Shown here: positions 22,924 to 36,192 of the stretch, in pieces | Layout of the letters: each line of letters starts with the position of its first letter | How positions within the stretch are numbered: position 1 is the first letter of the stretch | NCBI RefSeq assembly: GCF_000275845.1 | Contig: NW_006766883.1 | Location: forward strand, 52,348-116,347 | Origin: Dichomitus squalens LYAD-421 SS1 | Taxonomy: Eukaryota > Basidiomycota > Agaricomycetes > Polyporales > Polyporaceae | DNA: 64,000 nt | Direction: 5' to 3' | Translations under genes and position numbers: made by a program | The notes under the pieces: generated by a model | The model's database searches: none | Seen by the model: only the letters and a program-made list of their open reading frames with translations | Told to the model about the DNA's origin: nothing

Positions 22924-23735
22924 CCTAGCCGGTCCTCGTTGGGATTCTGCTTAGCAGAACGATAGCAGGCGTGCTGACGAGCGTTCGAGCGGGCGTTCGA
23001 GTCGTCAATCGGTCAGAGTCGCTGGAGGAAAAGATGGCGTCTACGGAGAGTTCTAAGGGAGGAGAGAGGGAAACGAGGGGTAAGGGAGTGATCGAGCGAG
23101 CTGAAAGTCTGTCATAGTCGACTTTGTCTTGGCCGTGTGGGGATCTCGGCCATACATGGGTGAGCGGCGGCAGCCCATGCTGACTCTCGCCTCTCCCTCG
23201 GCTGGCGTGTGGGGTGCTGCTCCCGCGACCGGAGCGCTCATGTGCATGACATAGCCCGCATGCCAGAACTGGTGTATCCTGGGCTCAATTGTTTCGAGGC
23301 GGCTAAGACTTGCACCGATGAGATTGGAATATACTGATAGCCTCTGTATGCGTAGATGCATCAAGCTGGCCTCAAGCAACCTCAAGCGGCTTCAGATGGT
23401 CGGAAGCAGGGAAGGACAGGATCCTTGAATGCGATGTCGATCCGCAACGAAGTCGCCATAGACGCTACGGGATTCCGGGACAGGGGACACCTCATTGACG
23501 TCAGCATGTTTAGCCAATTTATCGGCTATGTCAGGCACACAAAACCCTCGGCAGTCGAAAGCGTAGTGATCTAGATTCAATTCCGGTCAACATGCAAGGT
23601 CCGAAGATCTGAAGCTTCGAGGCTCGCGGAAAATCATCGATGCAAGCAAATTGTTTAGCGAGGAAACATACACACAACAAAACACGGAGCAATACGGTAA
23701 GAGCATCGACAAACGCGGCCATAGTAGGCGATATT
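22924..23735. other. Intergenic region, RTA1 gene to PRP19
   Basis: About 810 bp containing the RTA1-family promoter and the PRP19 3' region. I see no coding or RNA gene. Confidence 0.5.
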
Positions 23736-25383
23736 TTACGCTGGGCCCCAGATCCTGACCTCCCGTCCGGTGACGCCCCAGATCTCCTTGCCCTGGGCAC
23801 CGAAGACAATGTCGGAGACCTCGCCGCCCTCCTCGAACCGCACAAGCTCGTCCCACGTCTTGTGCGCGATGACACGGAGGCCCTCGTTCCCGCCGACGGC
23901 GAAAAAGTTCGCGCTGTAGTCGTACCGGACCTTGTTGACTTTGAACGCGTCGCCCAGCGGGATAGACTTGGCGATCTTCGGTTTCCGGAGATCCCAGATA
24001 GCGACCGAGGCCAGCGAGTCGGGCGCGGCGAGGTGATAGCCGTTCTCGGAGAACGAGAGGGTGTTGACGGTGAAAGGCGGGGCATCTTGAGGAGTGAGCG
24101 AGGCGGCGAGGGAGCCCGACCGGATGTCAAACACCTGGATGCTGCCTCCTGGCGTGCCGACCGCAACGAGCGTGCCGTCCGGGTGGACGTCAAGAGAGGT
24201 GAACGGCTCCTCGAATTCGGGCGAACGGTACACCTGTGTAAAGTTGGTGAGGTCGTGGAGAGACCATGTACGATCACCAGAGCTGAGTGCCAGGAGAGTG
24301 GAGGTGGGGTGCACCGCAAGCCCGGTGATTTCGCCCTTGTGCGTTCTGATGGTACCCGCAGTCTTGTACTCTCCAGACGCCTTGTCGTGTGTCCAAGCCT
24401 TCGCGATCTTGTCCGCGCTGCCGGACAAGACGAGGGTAGACTCACCCTCGCGCTCGCGGAACGCGACATGGGTAACCTTCTTTGTGTGGCCCTTGAGGGT
24501 CTGAAGAACCTTGTCGGTGTCCCTATCATACAGCTGCACGACCTTGTCGTTACCGCCAGTTAGGAACTGGGAAGGGTTAGCGGTCGAAACGGCCAAGGAG
24601 TTGATGCCCGAAGGTGAGGGCGAGTGGAGAGAGGGGATCGTGTGCTTCGCGGTGTAGCCCTTGACATCGTCAACAGTGGCATAGCCCTCGGGAGCCTTGC
24701 GCTTCTTGCGCGCTGCAGAGAGGGTAGCGTGCGTCTCGTCGATCTGCTTGAGTGTCTCCGCGGGCAATCCCCCGGTCTCCGGAGCTGCCTCTCCCATCTC
24801 CACATCTCCACCTGCTCCCGAAGCTCCCACATTCATCGTAGCAGCAACGCTGCTCAGCGCCCTGGAGTTCAATGTGTCAGAATCACAGTTATAAGGATCC
24901 GCGTCATCATACTCACTCTCGTGCTGCGTCACGCTCCTTGATGAGACGCGCCACGACGCGTTGCGCCGCGTCTTGTGCGTAGAGGGCATAACTGAGCTCC
25001 TGACGGAGGGAGTTATATTGCTGCTTGAGCGAAAAAGTCTCGAGCATAGCCGCGTCCCATTCATTTTGGAGGGTTTGGAGGAGCGCAGGGATGGAGCTCG
25101 CATTTGGCGGCCGCGGCGGCGCTGCTTTTGGGTCTGCGCGTCCAAATACGCGGTAAACATGAATGGGTGCAAATGCAAAGATATAAGGCGGCATTGGAGA
25201 CAGGTACGCACTCGCTTTCACGGTTATAAGGTCTCCCTCCTCCAACTTATCCCCAGTAATTGGGTCCGTCCCATTCTCGGTGATGTACTTCAGGATGAGC
25301 CTCCTCTCATACACATGGCCGGACTTCGAGGACACGACAGGGTCCTGAGGAGGTTCGCCGGAGATAGAACAGAAAAAGGACAT
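23736..25383 (-). CDS. PRP19: Pre-mRNA-processing factor 19 (U-box E3 ubiquitin ligase, WD40)
   Basis: The protein starts [20 protein letters not shown], the U-box typical of PRP19, with [11 protein letters not shown] and [11 protein letters not shown]. After an intron the coiled-coil tetramerisation part follows ([20 protein letters not shown]), then a third exon with the WD40 propeller ([55 protein letters not shown]) ending [15 protein letters not shown]19 is the core of the NineTeen complex that activates the spliceosome and also acts in DNA repair. It is divergent from SGT2 with about 156 bp between the two start codons. Confidence 0.97.
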
Positions 25384-25539
25384 TCTGGAGGAAAGCGTCG
25401 GTCGAGTGTCGAAAGGAACCACTCAGAGAGAAGAGGCGCCTGTCCATGCCACCGGGCAGATCGAGAGGCAGCGTATTTGCAGCTGTTGGGCGCGAGCGCT
25501 CCCCCGCTCCCGCCGCGACCCTCTGCGCAGACCTCCATC

Positions 25540-26785
25540 ATGTCCAACAAGCAGCGACTTGTCCTCTCGATCCTTGAGTTTCTCAACCAGTCCGTACAGG
25601 ACGGCACCGTCAAGCAGGATGACCAAGAGAGCTTGGAGGTAGCCAGTGCGTCCCGGACTCTGGCATCGGCTCGCAGGCGCGTATCTTGACCTTATCCTTC
25701 TCGGCTACTCGTAGTCCAATGCATTGGAGAGGCCTTCGGCGTCGACCCCAACAACCAGGAGCAGGCCGAACGCCTGTCCGTCAAGCCTGCGACGCTCCTC
25801 TCCATCTTTGAGGTGTTCCTGAAGACGCGGGACAAGCTTTCCTCGGGTTCCACAGACGCCGCCGCACCGTCTGCATCGGACAAGGCGGCGGCGGAGAAGT
25901 TAAAGGCTACCGGAAACTCGCAGATGTCTGCGAAGAAGTACGACGATGCCATCAAGTCGTACACCGAAGCGATCAAGCTTGATCCTACGAATGCCGTTTA
26001 TTACTCGAATCGCGCTGCCGCATACTCGAGTAAGAACGAGCACAGTTCTGCCGCTCTCGACGCCGAGAAGGCGATTGAGGTCGACCCCTCGTTCGTGAAG
26101 GCATACCACCGGCTAGGGTGCGTCGTTTCCAACGCTTGATCCACTAGATATGTTCTCATGTACTCGACCCTCATAGACACGCACAATACTGTCTTGGTGA
26201 CTTCAAGGCTGCGGCTGCGGCGTTCCGCCGCGGCCTCGAGATCGACCCCTCGAACGCCTCGCTCAAGACCGGTCTCCAAAACGCTGAGGCGCGCATTGTC
26301 CCAGATGAAAACTTCGATGACATGCCTCCTCTTGACCCCGCGCCTTCTGCTAGCAGAGCGGGTGCAGGTGCAGGTGCAGGAGCTGCTGGTCTGGGTGGTA
26401 TGGCCGACATGCTCCGCAACATGGGTGGTGGAGGTGGCGGTGCTGGTGCTGGTGCTGGTGGCATGCCAGACTTGTCCTCCTTCTTGAACAACCCGGCGAT
26501 GATGCAGATGGCCCAGCAGATGATGCAGAACGGTGGTATGGAAAGACTCATGCAAAATCCCGCTGTCGCGAACATGGTACGCCTACAGAGCCCGCTCGTT
26601 GTACCCGTCATACTTACTTTTAACGCAGATGAACCGTATGCAATCTGGCGGAGGCATGCCATCCATGGCAGAACTCATGAGCGACCCCTCATTGAGAGAT
26701 CTGTAAGTCATTCGAGCTCGCATCTCGTACGACTATGCTGACCTGACTGCGTAGTGCGAGTCAGTTTGGTGGCGGAGCTCAGTAA
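25540..26785 (+). CDS. SGT2: Small glutamine-rich TPR co-chaperone (SGT2/SGTA)
   Basis: Exons join to give MSNKQRLVLSILEFLNQ (N-terminal dimerisation helices that bind Get4/Get5), a TPR block (AEKLKATGNSQMSAKKYDDA, YYSNRAAAYS, DPSFVKAYHRLG) and a C-terminal Gly/Ala/Met/Gln-rich part (NPAMMQMAQQMMQNGG). The Met/Gln-rich end binds hydrophobic transmembrane segments. The protein hands tail-anchored clients to the GET pathway. Exon 3 encodes simple GAGAGAGA and GGGGG runs between these parts. The last short exons encode NRMQSGGGMPSMAELMS and SQFGGGAQ. The divergent neighbour is PRP19. Confidence 0.95.
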
Positions 26786-27066
26786 GGAACGGACTTTCAC
26801 AGACGACTGTAAGCAGCATATAAAACTACATGTATATTCTCAGGCACACCAGGTAGTCTTTTGTTTACGAGATGCAATTGATGATCGCGGCGCTTTCCTG
26901 TATGTCAGTGGTGCAGTAGCCAAACGATATGGTTGTGGAATGCTATGATTGTCTATCATGTATGCTTGAGTACAAGTACAAAATTCACTGGCCGAATCGA
27001 ACGAAAGGTACATGAAGCAGAGTAGTTCCAGCTGCAGTATGAGTGTAAAGGTACCGCAATAAACGT

Positions 27067-30000
27067 TCACCGATTGCCTCGGACGCTGCGCCGCAGTTGT
27101 CTTCCGGACTCCTGCGAGCTCCCGGCTTGAACAAGGTTCTCGATTTCTTGCTCAGTCACAGCGGGTTTCTTCAGCTGCCTGTAGGTACTGTGTCAACTCG
27201 ATCGTCTGGGTCCCATTCGCCGGAAAGTGTTTACCGTTTCTTTTTCTTCGCAACATCGACCTCACCCTTCTGCGGGATATACTCTGCTCCAGGGCCCGCT
27301 GCAGAGGCGGCCTCCGCACGAGCCTTCTTGTTCGGAATGATGACAGTCGAGTCCCGACCACCTAGTGAGAGACTGTCCAACTCTTGCTCGAGCTCAGCGA
27401 TCGCTCTTGAGCTTCGAGTCGATCCCCGCCCACGCGACGCTGGCTGTGGTGCACGCTTCACTTGGGCTGTCGCGAGTGGTATGTCGGCTGGGGCAATCTT
27501 CGCCGCTACGGCCTTGCCCTTCGTGGTGGGTCGGGCCGGGGTCGTCTCAGACGACTCGGACTCTGTTGAGTTCTGGATCTCATCTTCATCAGCATCTTCG
27601 GATTCGAAGTCAGAGATCTCCTCGTCGTCGTCATCATCGTCATCCTCGTCCGGGCTCGCAGTCTCGACCTCATCCTCCGTCTCGGTCTCGTCGACATACA
27701 TGTCATCGTCGCCGGAGTCGCTTTCTAGCACCTTCGCGGGCCCGCGCTGGTTCGGTCGCAGTGTGGATTGCCGCTTGGGTGCGGGCTTGCCTTTGCCGGC
27801 GAGAGGGGAGGGCGTGCGGTCCCGCGCGTCGGAATCAGAGATGGCGTAGGCTTCAGAGTCGTTGCTCTCGTAGTCGGCGTCGCGCTGCATGAACAAAGGT
27901 TAGCACAAATCAAATTATGTTGCGCGGCTCATCATACTCCTGCAACGGACGAGGTCCTGTCGTCGAACTCGCCTTCACCGACGTCGCTCATCCTCAATGG
28001 CCCAACAGCGTCCGACTCTACCGAATCTGCAACGGAGCCTGAGTAGTCGGAGCGAGGGCCAGCTACTCGGTTGAGCACTCGTGATCGCTGGATCATGTCG
28101 AGCTTCGCGTCCATCTTCTCCTCATTATGCTCCATCTATGAACACGAAAGATGAGCTGCGGCGCATGAAGACGTCGGGCTGGCAGAGAACACACCACACG
28201 CATGAGGCGACGGGTGAACATGTCCTCCATACTCCGCATACGCTCTTCCATCTCGATCATGACTTCTTCGCGAGTCTCGGCCTCGATCAGTGCACAGCGG
28301 AGGTGGGCGTCATAGAGCTGCATGCCACGCATATATCAGTCCTGATACGAGAGAAGTATCACCAAGTAACTCACCTGCATTCGAAGTTCCTCGACCTCAT
28401 CGAAGAGAGCATTGACAAGGGGGTTGATCGGCTCTTCATCCTCGACGCTCGTCTCCTCCCCATCATCAATTTCTTCGTCCTCTGCAGCAATCGTCAGCCA
28501 TACGCTACCCTGGAGACACTCCATCCACTCACCCTCAAGCACCTCGAGGTGCGCCTCGCTCACCTTCCTCCCTGGGCCCCCAAGCGAGATTGTGACCTTC
28601 CTCCTGTGCGGCGCACTCGGCCTCGCCCCGGGGCCCGACGGAACGCGGGACTTCGTCGGGCTCGGCGGGATCCTCGACACTGCCTGCGCAGGGGTCGTCG
28701 CCACCTCCCTTGCGAGCGCTGCGAACTTCATCACGTGCACGTTCTCGTCGAACCCCGTGTCGTACGGGTTCACGTTGACGATCATGACCGCCTTGCCCCC
28801 GCTGCCCTCGCTCACGAAGTAGTCCATGAGGATCTCGGTGAGCTTGCTGTGGCGGAAGGGCACGAGCGCGAGGGTGCGTTTGACGTCGCGCGTGTCGAGC
28901 TGCGTGCCCGGGCGCACGCCCTGCTGGAGGGAGCGCGCGAGCGCGCGCTGGTTCACGCGGAGCGTCTCCATGCATTGGCCGAGGACCATGAGCGACTTGT
29001 TGATGTTGCCCGCTTCGCGGAGGCGCTCGCCGGAGGTGTGCGTGTGCTTCGTACGCTCGGAGCCGGCGAGGTCGACGAGCGTGAGGCGGGCGGTTTGGAT
29101 GCATGTTGGGTCCTGTTGGGTCAAGGGGCACAGCTAAGCGATGGTACGTGGACCTGAACCCAAGGGACGTACGTTCCGCTCTCCGCGGTGGACGCGCAGA
29201 ACCTTGATCGTGACGAGAGCGTGGCTCCGGCTGCTTTGGCTGTTGGCGAGCGTGCCGAAGACGCGACGGTGCAGCTGGCCTACACGCAAGAGCTCCTTCG
29301 CTTCTGCGGCACTCTTCACGCGGACCTGTCGCAAACCTGCGACGTACTTGCCTGCGCTCGCCATGTCGCCATCCCCATCACTCGCAGGGCACGGCTTGAC
29401 TGTGAGCGCCTTCCGGGTGAGCAGCAGTGGAGGCGCTTTGTTGGAGGGCAAGGGCATGTTCAGGAAGGCTGATGTTGAACGAGGTATCCCAGAAGGAACC
29501 GAGTTCGGTGGTCCTGATTCTAGGGAGCCGAAGAGGTCGTAGACCTTCTCGTTGTAGACTTCGGCGTAGGACAACCAGATGGTATACTCATAGTTACGGT
29601 CGAGCTTAAGGACAGTAGGATCGGTATCTGTGCTTGACGTGGAGGACGAAGGTTCATCTTCGAGCACGTCGGCGAGTGCAGGGGCACTGTTCTTGCTCGG
29701 GAGGCGGATTGACGTCGGTTCGTCGGACTCCGAGGCGAGCTCGATGCCTTGCAGGCGCACTGGTCTATACTGAATGGAAACGTCAGGTCAGCAAATAGTG
29801 CTACCTTTAGTGCTACCCTTGATGGAGAACATAGCTCACCTTGCCGTCTCCGTGCAGTCCCTCTATGCTATTGAAGATTACGTCAAGCGTCCTAGGTAGG
29901 ATGCCTGCGCTCCCTTCGGAGCTCCCTCCCTGGATTGTATAGGTTTTGCCAGAGTTGGTAACGCCATATGTAAAGAGCAGTCCATTTTGTCCTTCGAGGA

Positions 30001-30747
30001 CATCCCTAACTAGCGGAAGGGTGGTGTTGCTGAAGAAGTCGGATTGGGACGTTTCTGGGGGGAACACGTGCGAGAAGGTATAGATAGAAGATGGGTTGAT
30101 CGTCGACAACCGTGAATGGGTCGTGGACGAGGACGGATCGGTCATTCGGACGGAGGTGTCTGTAAGTGGCTCGAGGTATGGCTCATAGCTTGCATCCGAG
30201 TCGTCCAGCCGCGGACGGATTCTAAGGAAAGCCTGGTGATGAGTTCAGCAAGCCAGTCCGCGCGGGCTAATACAGTAAGAAGCAGTCATATGACATCGAG
30301 AATATAGATTCTATGTGGTGTCTTGAGGTGTTTCCCCCGTGTTTTTTGAGTACTTCCGTAGACATTACGCATACGATGCTTTGCGGCTCATGGGCAAGAG
30401 CGCATGGAACAGAAAATTGCGCAGCCTCACAAAACTATAGAAGAGTGGCATACCTTGATTGGTTCTCTATCCGAGTCTGGAGAAAAGTCTACAGAGAGCG
30501 TGGACACCGGCTTGTACGCCGGCTTGGACACAGCGGCAGGTTTCGGAGTGGCATTACGATCACTTGGCTTTGCATCGGGAGACGTATTCCTATTGACCAA
30601 CGGCTTGCGGGCAGTAGTCTTCTTGGCAGGGGCAGCAGCTGACTTGGAGACTGCACGCGTAGTGCGAGAAGGGGCAGGAGGATCAGCCGTCTGTGTGGCG
30701 GTCTTTGTGCGAGTGGAGGAGCGGGTGGCCTTGGGTTTGCTTGCCAT
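27067..30747 (-). CDS. Kinesin-6-type motor protein (KIF20/Klp9-like)
   Basis: The gene starts MASKPKATRSSTRTK with a basic Ser/Thr-rich head. The motor domain follows: ATP loop GVTNSGKTYTIQGG, AEVYNEKVYDL, NSQSSRSHALVTIKV (switch I), LVDLAGSERTKHT (switch II) and HSKLTEILMDYFV. Long insertions within the motor and the NSGKTYT variant are typical of kinesin-6, which acts on the spindle midzone in anaphase and cytokinesis. A coiled coil (EETREEVMIEMEERMRSME) follows, then an acidic run of Asp/Glu and a basic tail (PNKKARAEA, VAKKKKR). The last exon, joined across an intron, ends RRSVRGNR at a TGA (27067-27069). It shares a 273-bp bidirectional promoter with SPC7. Confidence 0.9.
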
Positions 30748-31020
30748 GTCGGCTGGGGCGAGTGCGACGACTGCAGGGTGTAGATATGCAAGGCGAGGGG
30801 GAGAGCTGCGCCGGCAGAGATCGATGCAGACGAGAACACGGCGGAGGTGGGTGGATCGATGCCAGGCTCGCGATGCGCACAACCACGGGCATCGCGTCCG
30901 TCACGTGGCCGACGCGTTCCTCCGCCCGCGCGCAACACGCCACCGCGTCTCTCCTCACCACCACGCCGGCCGCAGTGCCCTCCGCTTCTTGGCTTTGCTT
31001 TCTCTTGGATCGTGTTGGAT
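30748..31020. promoter_or_regulatory. Bidirectional promoter, kinesin-6 / SPC7
   Basis: This 273-bp GC-rich interval separates the two start codons. It contains one ACGCGT box (near 30912) next to CACGTG (30902-30907). Both gene products act in mitosis, so joint cell-cycle control is plausible. A single ACGCGT could be chance. Confidence 0.5.
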
Positions 31021-34000
31021 ATGTCGAAGAAGAACTCTCCGAACAGACGACGATCAATTGCCACCCTTGGACACGGCCACGCAAAGGGCACCAGCCACAG
31101 ACGGCGCGCCTACAGTATCGCCCCCGGGGAACGTATCAGCCCCGCTGCCAAAGCCCGACGACTATTGGTAAGTTCCTAGCTTCTTGCATTTGGATTAGGC
31201 GATGTGGGACATTGCAGAGTAGCTTGTACCAGCTCTCTCCAGGGAGAATGAGAGATGGATGAAGTTTGCCCGACAAGACGGAGGTTAGCGCAACATGATC
31301 GAGCCGTGCGGGGGAATACATAGTCATACCACCCTACGGCGACAAATTCGAGTTATCCATTGTCATGTGCTCATCTTTGCCTCTAGGCCCCACGCAAGAG
31401 TATACTCAAAGCCTCCCTCAACCTCCCCCACGCCCGACCTTCAGATGCAGGCGAATCCTCTACGTCTGTCGGTGCGGACGACACCGCCAATATCACACAG
31501 ACTATGGACATGACAGAAGTACATGGCGCAGGTCCCCGCAAGAGCCTCGCCCGCCGTGTCAGTTTCGCCGCCCACACCCATGTCCGCCTCTTCCACATTC
31601 AAAGCCCCGACGTCAACAGCTCCTCCTCCCCAGCAGCTGCATCTCCCGCTGAGGCTAACGCTCCCGCTTTCATCACACGAGCTGAGAACGACGAGAACGC
31701 AGTCCCCGGGCGACGGCGAAGTTCGTTCCGCCGGCGGTCCTCCGGAGCTTTCAGCGAGTTCGGCGAGCGGTCGATGGACATGGATCTAGACGACACAGCT
31801 CCTCTTCCTCAAGACTTCTTGCCGCAGAGAGGCCAGATGGTCGATGGTTCTGCGGTGGAAGACGACGAGTTCACAGAGGACGACGAGGATGAGTCCGACA
31901 TGGAGGTCACGGAGGCTATCGCGCTCAACATCGAACGTAAGCGTTCTCTATCTCTCGGTGGTAATAGAGTGTCCCTCGGCGGTCCCAGCCGTCGCAGATC
32001 CTCCATCGTCACCGTCACACAGCACCAGAGCGAGAACCAACCTCCGCTTCCGCGACCACAGCACGACCCCAGTGAAACGTCCACGATCCAGGAGGAAGGC
32101 GAGTCGTTTGTGGAGGAGGATGTGACGGCCTCATCTGCGCACACCGGATCCTCGTACATGTCCGAAGGTTCGTCTGGCGAGCCGATGGAGTTCACTATAC
32201 CTGTGCTGCAGTCCATGCGACAGCCCAAAGAACCGGACCCCCTTTGGCTGCAGCTTCGGGCTATGACCCATGCCGGGAGCGAGCCCTACGAGCCCCCCCC
32301 TCCGGAATCCGACGATGACGCGCTGCTCATTCAACCGTCGCCTGGAGGAGGCGACCACGGGCCGTCTCGCTACGACGAGTCTGAGGCGATGGACGAGAGC
32401 GTAGATGTAGGAGGGGAACAGGACATGGACCTCACCTCCGCCATGACGCGCCTGCAGAAGGCGCGCGCATCGCTTGGCATCCCGCCCTCGCCAGGTGGAC
32501 CGGCTGTGGTGGAAGAGGACAGCAGCTTTAGTGAGCAGGAGATGCGCGATGATACGTTCAGCACGGAGGACAGCTTCGGAGACAACTCGATAGACCTGGA
32601 CAACCGCACGATGAATCTCACGCAGCGCTTGAGTCTCGCGACGACCGAGGAGTCCGGCCTGGACGAGACGGACATCCACGACGGCGTCTTAAAAGTTCCT
32701 ATCACCCCGAACTCGGCTCCTGCCCAGCAGATCTCACCTCCTGCAGCGTCGAACGCACCAGCCGCCGCGCCGAAACCAGCACCGGAACCTTTCCGTAGCA
32801 GCGTCTTCAGCGCGCCCACGCCGGGCGGCTTGTCCTCGAGTGTGTTCTCCGCCCCACCTCCCTCAACAGCACCCAAGCCTCCCTCATCAACCCCCAAACC
32901 TCCCGACGAACGCGCCCGGTCTCCCGCCAAGTCGCCTGGTCCCGCGACCGTCCCGAAGCCGTTCACATTCAACCTCCCTCGCGCAGGCTCACCCTCAAAG
33001 ACCCCCGTACCGAAGCCCCCCAGCCAGCTCCAAGCACTACAACCACAACCTCACCGAGGCAGTGCGGCGTTCGCTCCGCCTACCGTACCCAAGTCTCCCA
33101 AACGCCCCGCCTCTGCGCTCGAGACCCCAGGCTCCCTCCAACCCCCCACCAACGTAGGCCGGCTCGACCCTTCGCGGACGGCCGCGTTCGAAGCCCCAGC
33201 AGTGGCAAAGAGCGCCACGCAGCCCGTCGCAGGGACCAACGCGAACCGACGCGCGAGCATGAGCATCCGCCGCCCGTCCGGCTACTTCGCGCAGCGCAAG
33301 AGCCTCGGGGCCGGTGTCCTCCCTCCCAATCCGAACGGCAGCCGTGCGAGCAGCCCGGAGAAGGTCTCGGGCGGGGTGGGGCTTGCGAAGCCTCGCGCGA
33401 GCGTGGGTGCCCAGCCCTCGGGGGCGGGTTTGGGGTTCCCGCTGTCGCGGACCCGGAGTGATCCTGGACCTTCAGCTGGTGTTGGCGGCCAGCCGGAGAA
33501 TGGGAGTGCGATGTATCCCGACCTCTCGGAGCTCGCGCAGGAAAGTCAACGGCAACGGCAACGAGCCGCGAGTCCAGTTCCTCCCTCCGCCCCTGCTCTG
33601 AACAAGGGGAAGGAAAAGGAGAGCGAGGAGGCGACGCGACAAGCTGTCGCTCCGCCCAGCCCTGTGCGAGCTTCGCCCGCTCCTGAGCCCAGGTCGGGTT
33701 CCCCGGGCTTGCCTCATCGCGTTGCGTCCCCGATCTTAGGCTCGCCAGCCAACGCTCATCGTGCTGCTTCGCCTGCGACGGCCTCGCCCGCCGGCCCTCA
33801 GGGCACTGCTTCGCCCACGGATGCGTTCGTGCACATGCCTCGACCGGCGCCCGTCACGCACATAGGACAACCGCAGCGCGTTGTAGACGTCTCGATGGCT
33901 ATGGACATCGAGCCTCCTACGCCCGGTGGTACGGGCGTTTCGCAGGCCTGGAGAGAGAGCGTCCCTGAGGAGCCGCAAGACGAAGATGGAGTGAGTGAAT

Positions 34001-35902
34001 CGTTACCTTCACGCGAAGCGATAGTAGATTGAGTGACGCCTTTCCTGCGTAGCCCTCCATCTCGATCGAGCAGTTCTTCCAAATGACAGGCATCCGCTTC
34101 ATGGATGAGCTGACGATGCCTCGCCCGCGCCGCTCCACGGTCGGCCCTGGGCAGCTCCGTCCGCGTGCACGCCAACGGCCCTCTGGCCCAGACGACCTCG
34201 CGACAAGCGGGGCAGAGGAAGATCCTATTCCGCTCGCAGAATTTGCGATCGCGATGGCGGTGGACATGCCGCGGATCGACCTGTACACGGCCGTTGCGCG
34301 CGACTTGATGGCGTACATCCAGGAGTGCAAGAAGATCTACCGGGAAGCGGAGGAGGAGGCGCTCAAAGACACTCCGAGTCTCTTCCGCGAGTTCGCGATG
34401 GTCGACGAGAGCGAGCAGGCAATGTTGATTGTGCGTGCATTTGAATGATTGTGCAGTGGAGGGGCGTAGGCTGATTGAGGCACGCGTCGTAGCACCAACT
34501 GAAGCTCATCAAGGCGAACAACATTGGCACTGCTAAGTCGCAGTGGTATGACTGGAAGCTGCAGTGGGTTGAACAGCTATATGAGAGCGCCTCGCAGGGC
34601 TTCACCAACCTAGAGCAGGTGAGCCTTGTCATGACACCCCATTGATCTTATACGTGAACATCGTCCACGTAGGATGCGACCTACCTCGCAGGCGTCATCA
34701 AAGAGGCGCAGGACCTTTTGCCAGAACTTCGCCAAGAGTATGAGGAAGTGACCCGTCTCCTCGAGCAAGAGCAAGCCGACATTGACGAGATCGAGAACTC
34801 GGACCAGGACTATCTCAACGAGCTCAAGGCCTCTATAGCGGAGCAAAGGTGCGTGCGATCACACGTGATTGAGACTTGAAGTGAGCTAAGGTCCGTTCTA
34901 TAGCAATGAGATCGAAGCCTTCAAGGCAGACGTCTCCGAGGCGAAAGCGAAGCTCGAACGGCTGGACGAAAAGCTTGGGGAGATCGAGTCTCAGAAGAAG
35001 GAAGCCAACACCGCGATCAACCAAGCTCGCCATATCGTCCACATCCAGAAGGAGAGCACCAGTGCAGAAGTGTTCAGGCTGAAGGGTGAGTCCCACACAT
35101 CCCCGCACACTTGCGATGGACGGCGTTCTCAACCATGCATGCGATAGCGGAACTCGAGGCATTGGAAGACCTCCACCTATGGCACACAACCAAGCTATCG
35201 CCGCAACTTGTCGAGTTTGTCTATGCGTCCAAATACCATGTATTGGTACCATGCACCAAGTATACCCCCATATGCGCTCAAGTCCAGGTCCAGAAGACCG
35301 AGCAGGCCAAGACGAAGGAGAAGGACTCTTTCCCTAACTTCACAGAGCTTATTGTCCGGACTGCCCATAGGCTCATCTCCGAGTCTCAGGAGAAGCTCAA
35401 CCTCAGAGAGGTACGTGTTCACCTTGACAACCCATGAAGATCCTGTTTGACGCAAGGCCGTGCTGTAGGTCGTCGAGCGCTTGAGTGACTTCTGGTCGTC
35501 GTGCGCGCAGTTCCGTTCCCAGCTTACCTTCCTCGCGATCAAATACCCTCTCGTCGTAGAAGGTATCTTCGACGATGCCGGAGAAGAGTATCTGAAAGCG
35601 ACGGCGGCCGTCATGTTTCCTAGTGCGAAGGGCAAGGCGTATATCTCGTTCCTCTTAGATAAGGACACCTATTCCCGCTGGCCGCTTTCTGTCCGTGGGC
35701 TCAAATCGCACGTCGAAGTTGCCTACGGTGCCATCCAGTATGTAGTCTTGGTTCCTCTCGGTTATACGCATCTTAACGGAGTTTGTTCAGGAGCGACGCC
35801 ATCTTGGCAGCCATCCTCAACCGCTTATCCCAAGTCAGCCCAGCAGATAGCCACGGGTGTCTCTTGGACGCTTGCATCGAAGCGACAGAACAGTATGAGT
35901 GA
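31021..35902 (+). CDS. SPC7: Kinetochore scaffold Spc7/KNL1
   Basis: Exon 1 is 31021-31167, exon 2 31387-33990, and exon 3 begins at 34053; several short exons follow to the TGA at 35900-35902. Two PP1-docking motifs are present in the standard order: SILK (residues 54-57) and RVSF (106-109). MELT-type motifs that recruit Bub3/Bub1 when phosphorylated include MDMT (89), MEVT, MEFT, MDLT and MNLT. A long Pro/Ser-rich disordered part follows, then the Spc7 domain starting ISIEQFFQMTGIRFMDELT, a coiled coil (LLEQEQADIDEIENSDQDY, SNEIEAFKADVSEAKAKLE) and a C-terminal domain that binds the Mis12 complex in relatives. The ends of the last exons are less certain than the first three. Confidence 0.93.
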
Positions 35903-36192
35903 TTTATGGAGATATATATGCACTGTGTACAATGTACAATACCCACGATCCGAAATCCAGATACGCTGGTATCAAAAGAAATGTGACGATGTCCAAGGAC
36001 AGGTAGTGAAACGAAGGGAGTCATGATGAGAGCATAAGGGGCATGGGGATACAAATACCAAGACATTGCACGAACGAGAGGGAGGGTAGATATATAGATG
36101 GTAGTGACCTGATTGATGGTGGCCAATTTAGAATTTCCACCGAACAAATAGTGAACCCGTGAAACTCACAACAGATCATGTAGTGTACACGC

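Noticed and set aside
23500..23600. Possible tRNA B-box (GATTCAATTCC near 23574)
   Set aside because: No matching A-box or cloverleaf could be formed around it.
28081..29157. 358-codon plus-strand frame opposite the kinesin gene
   Set aside because: It is antisense to the motor and coiled-coil exons, which carry clear kinesin motifs on the minus strand.
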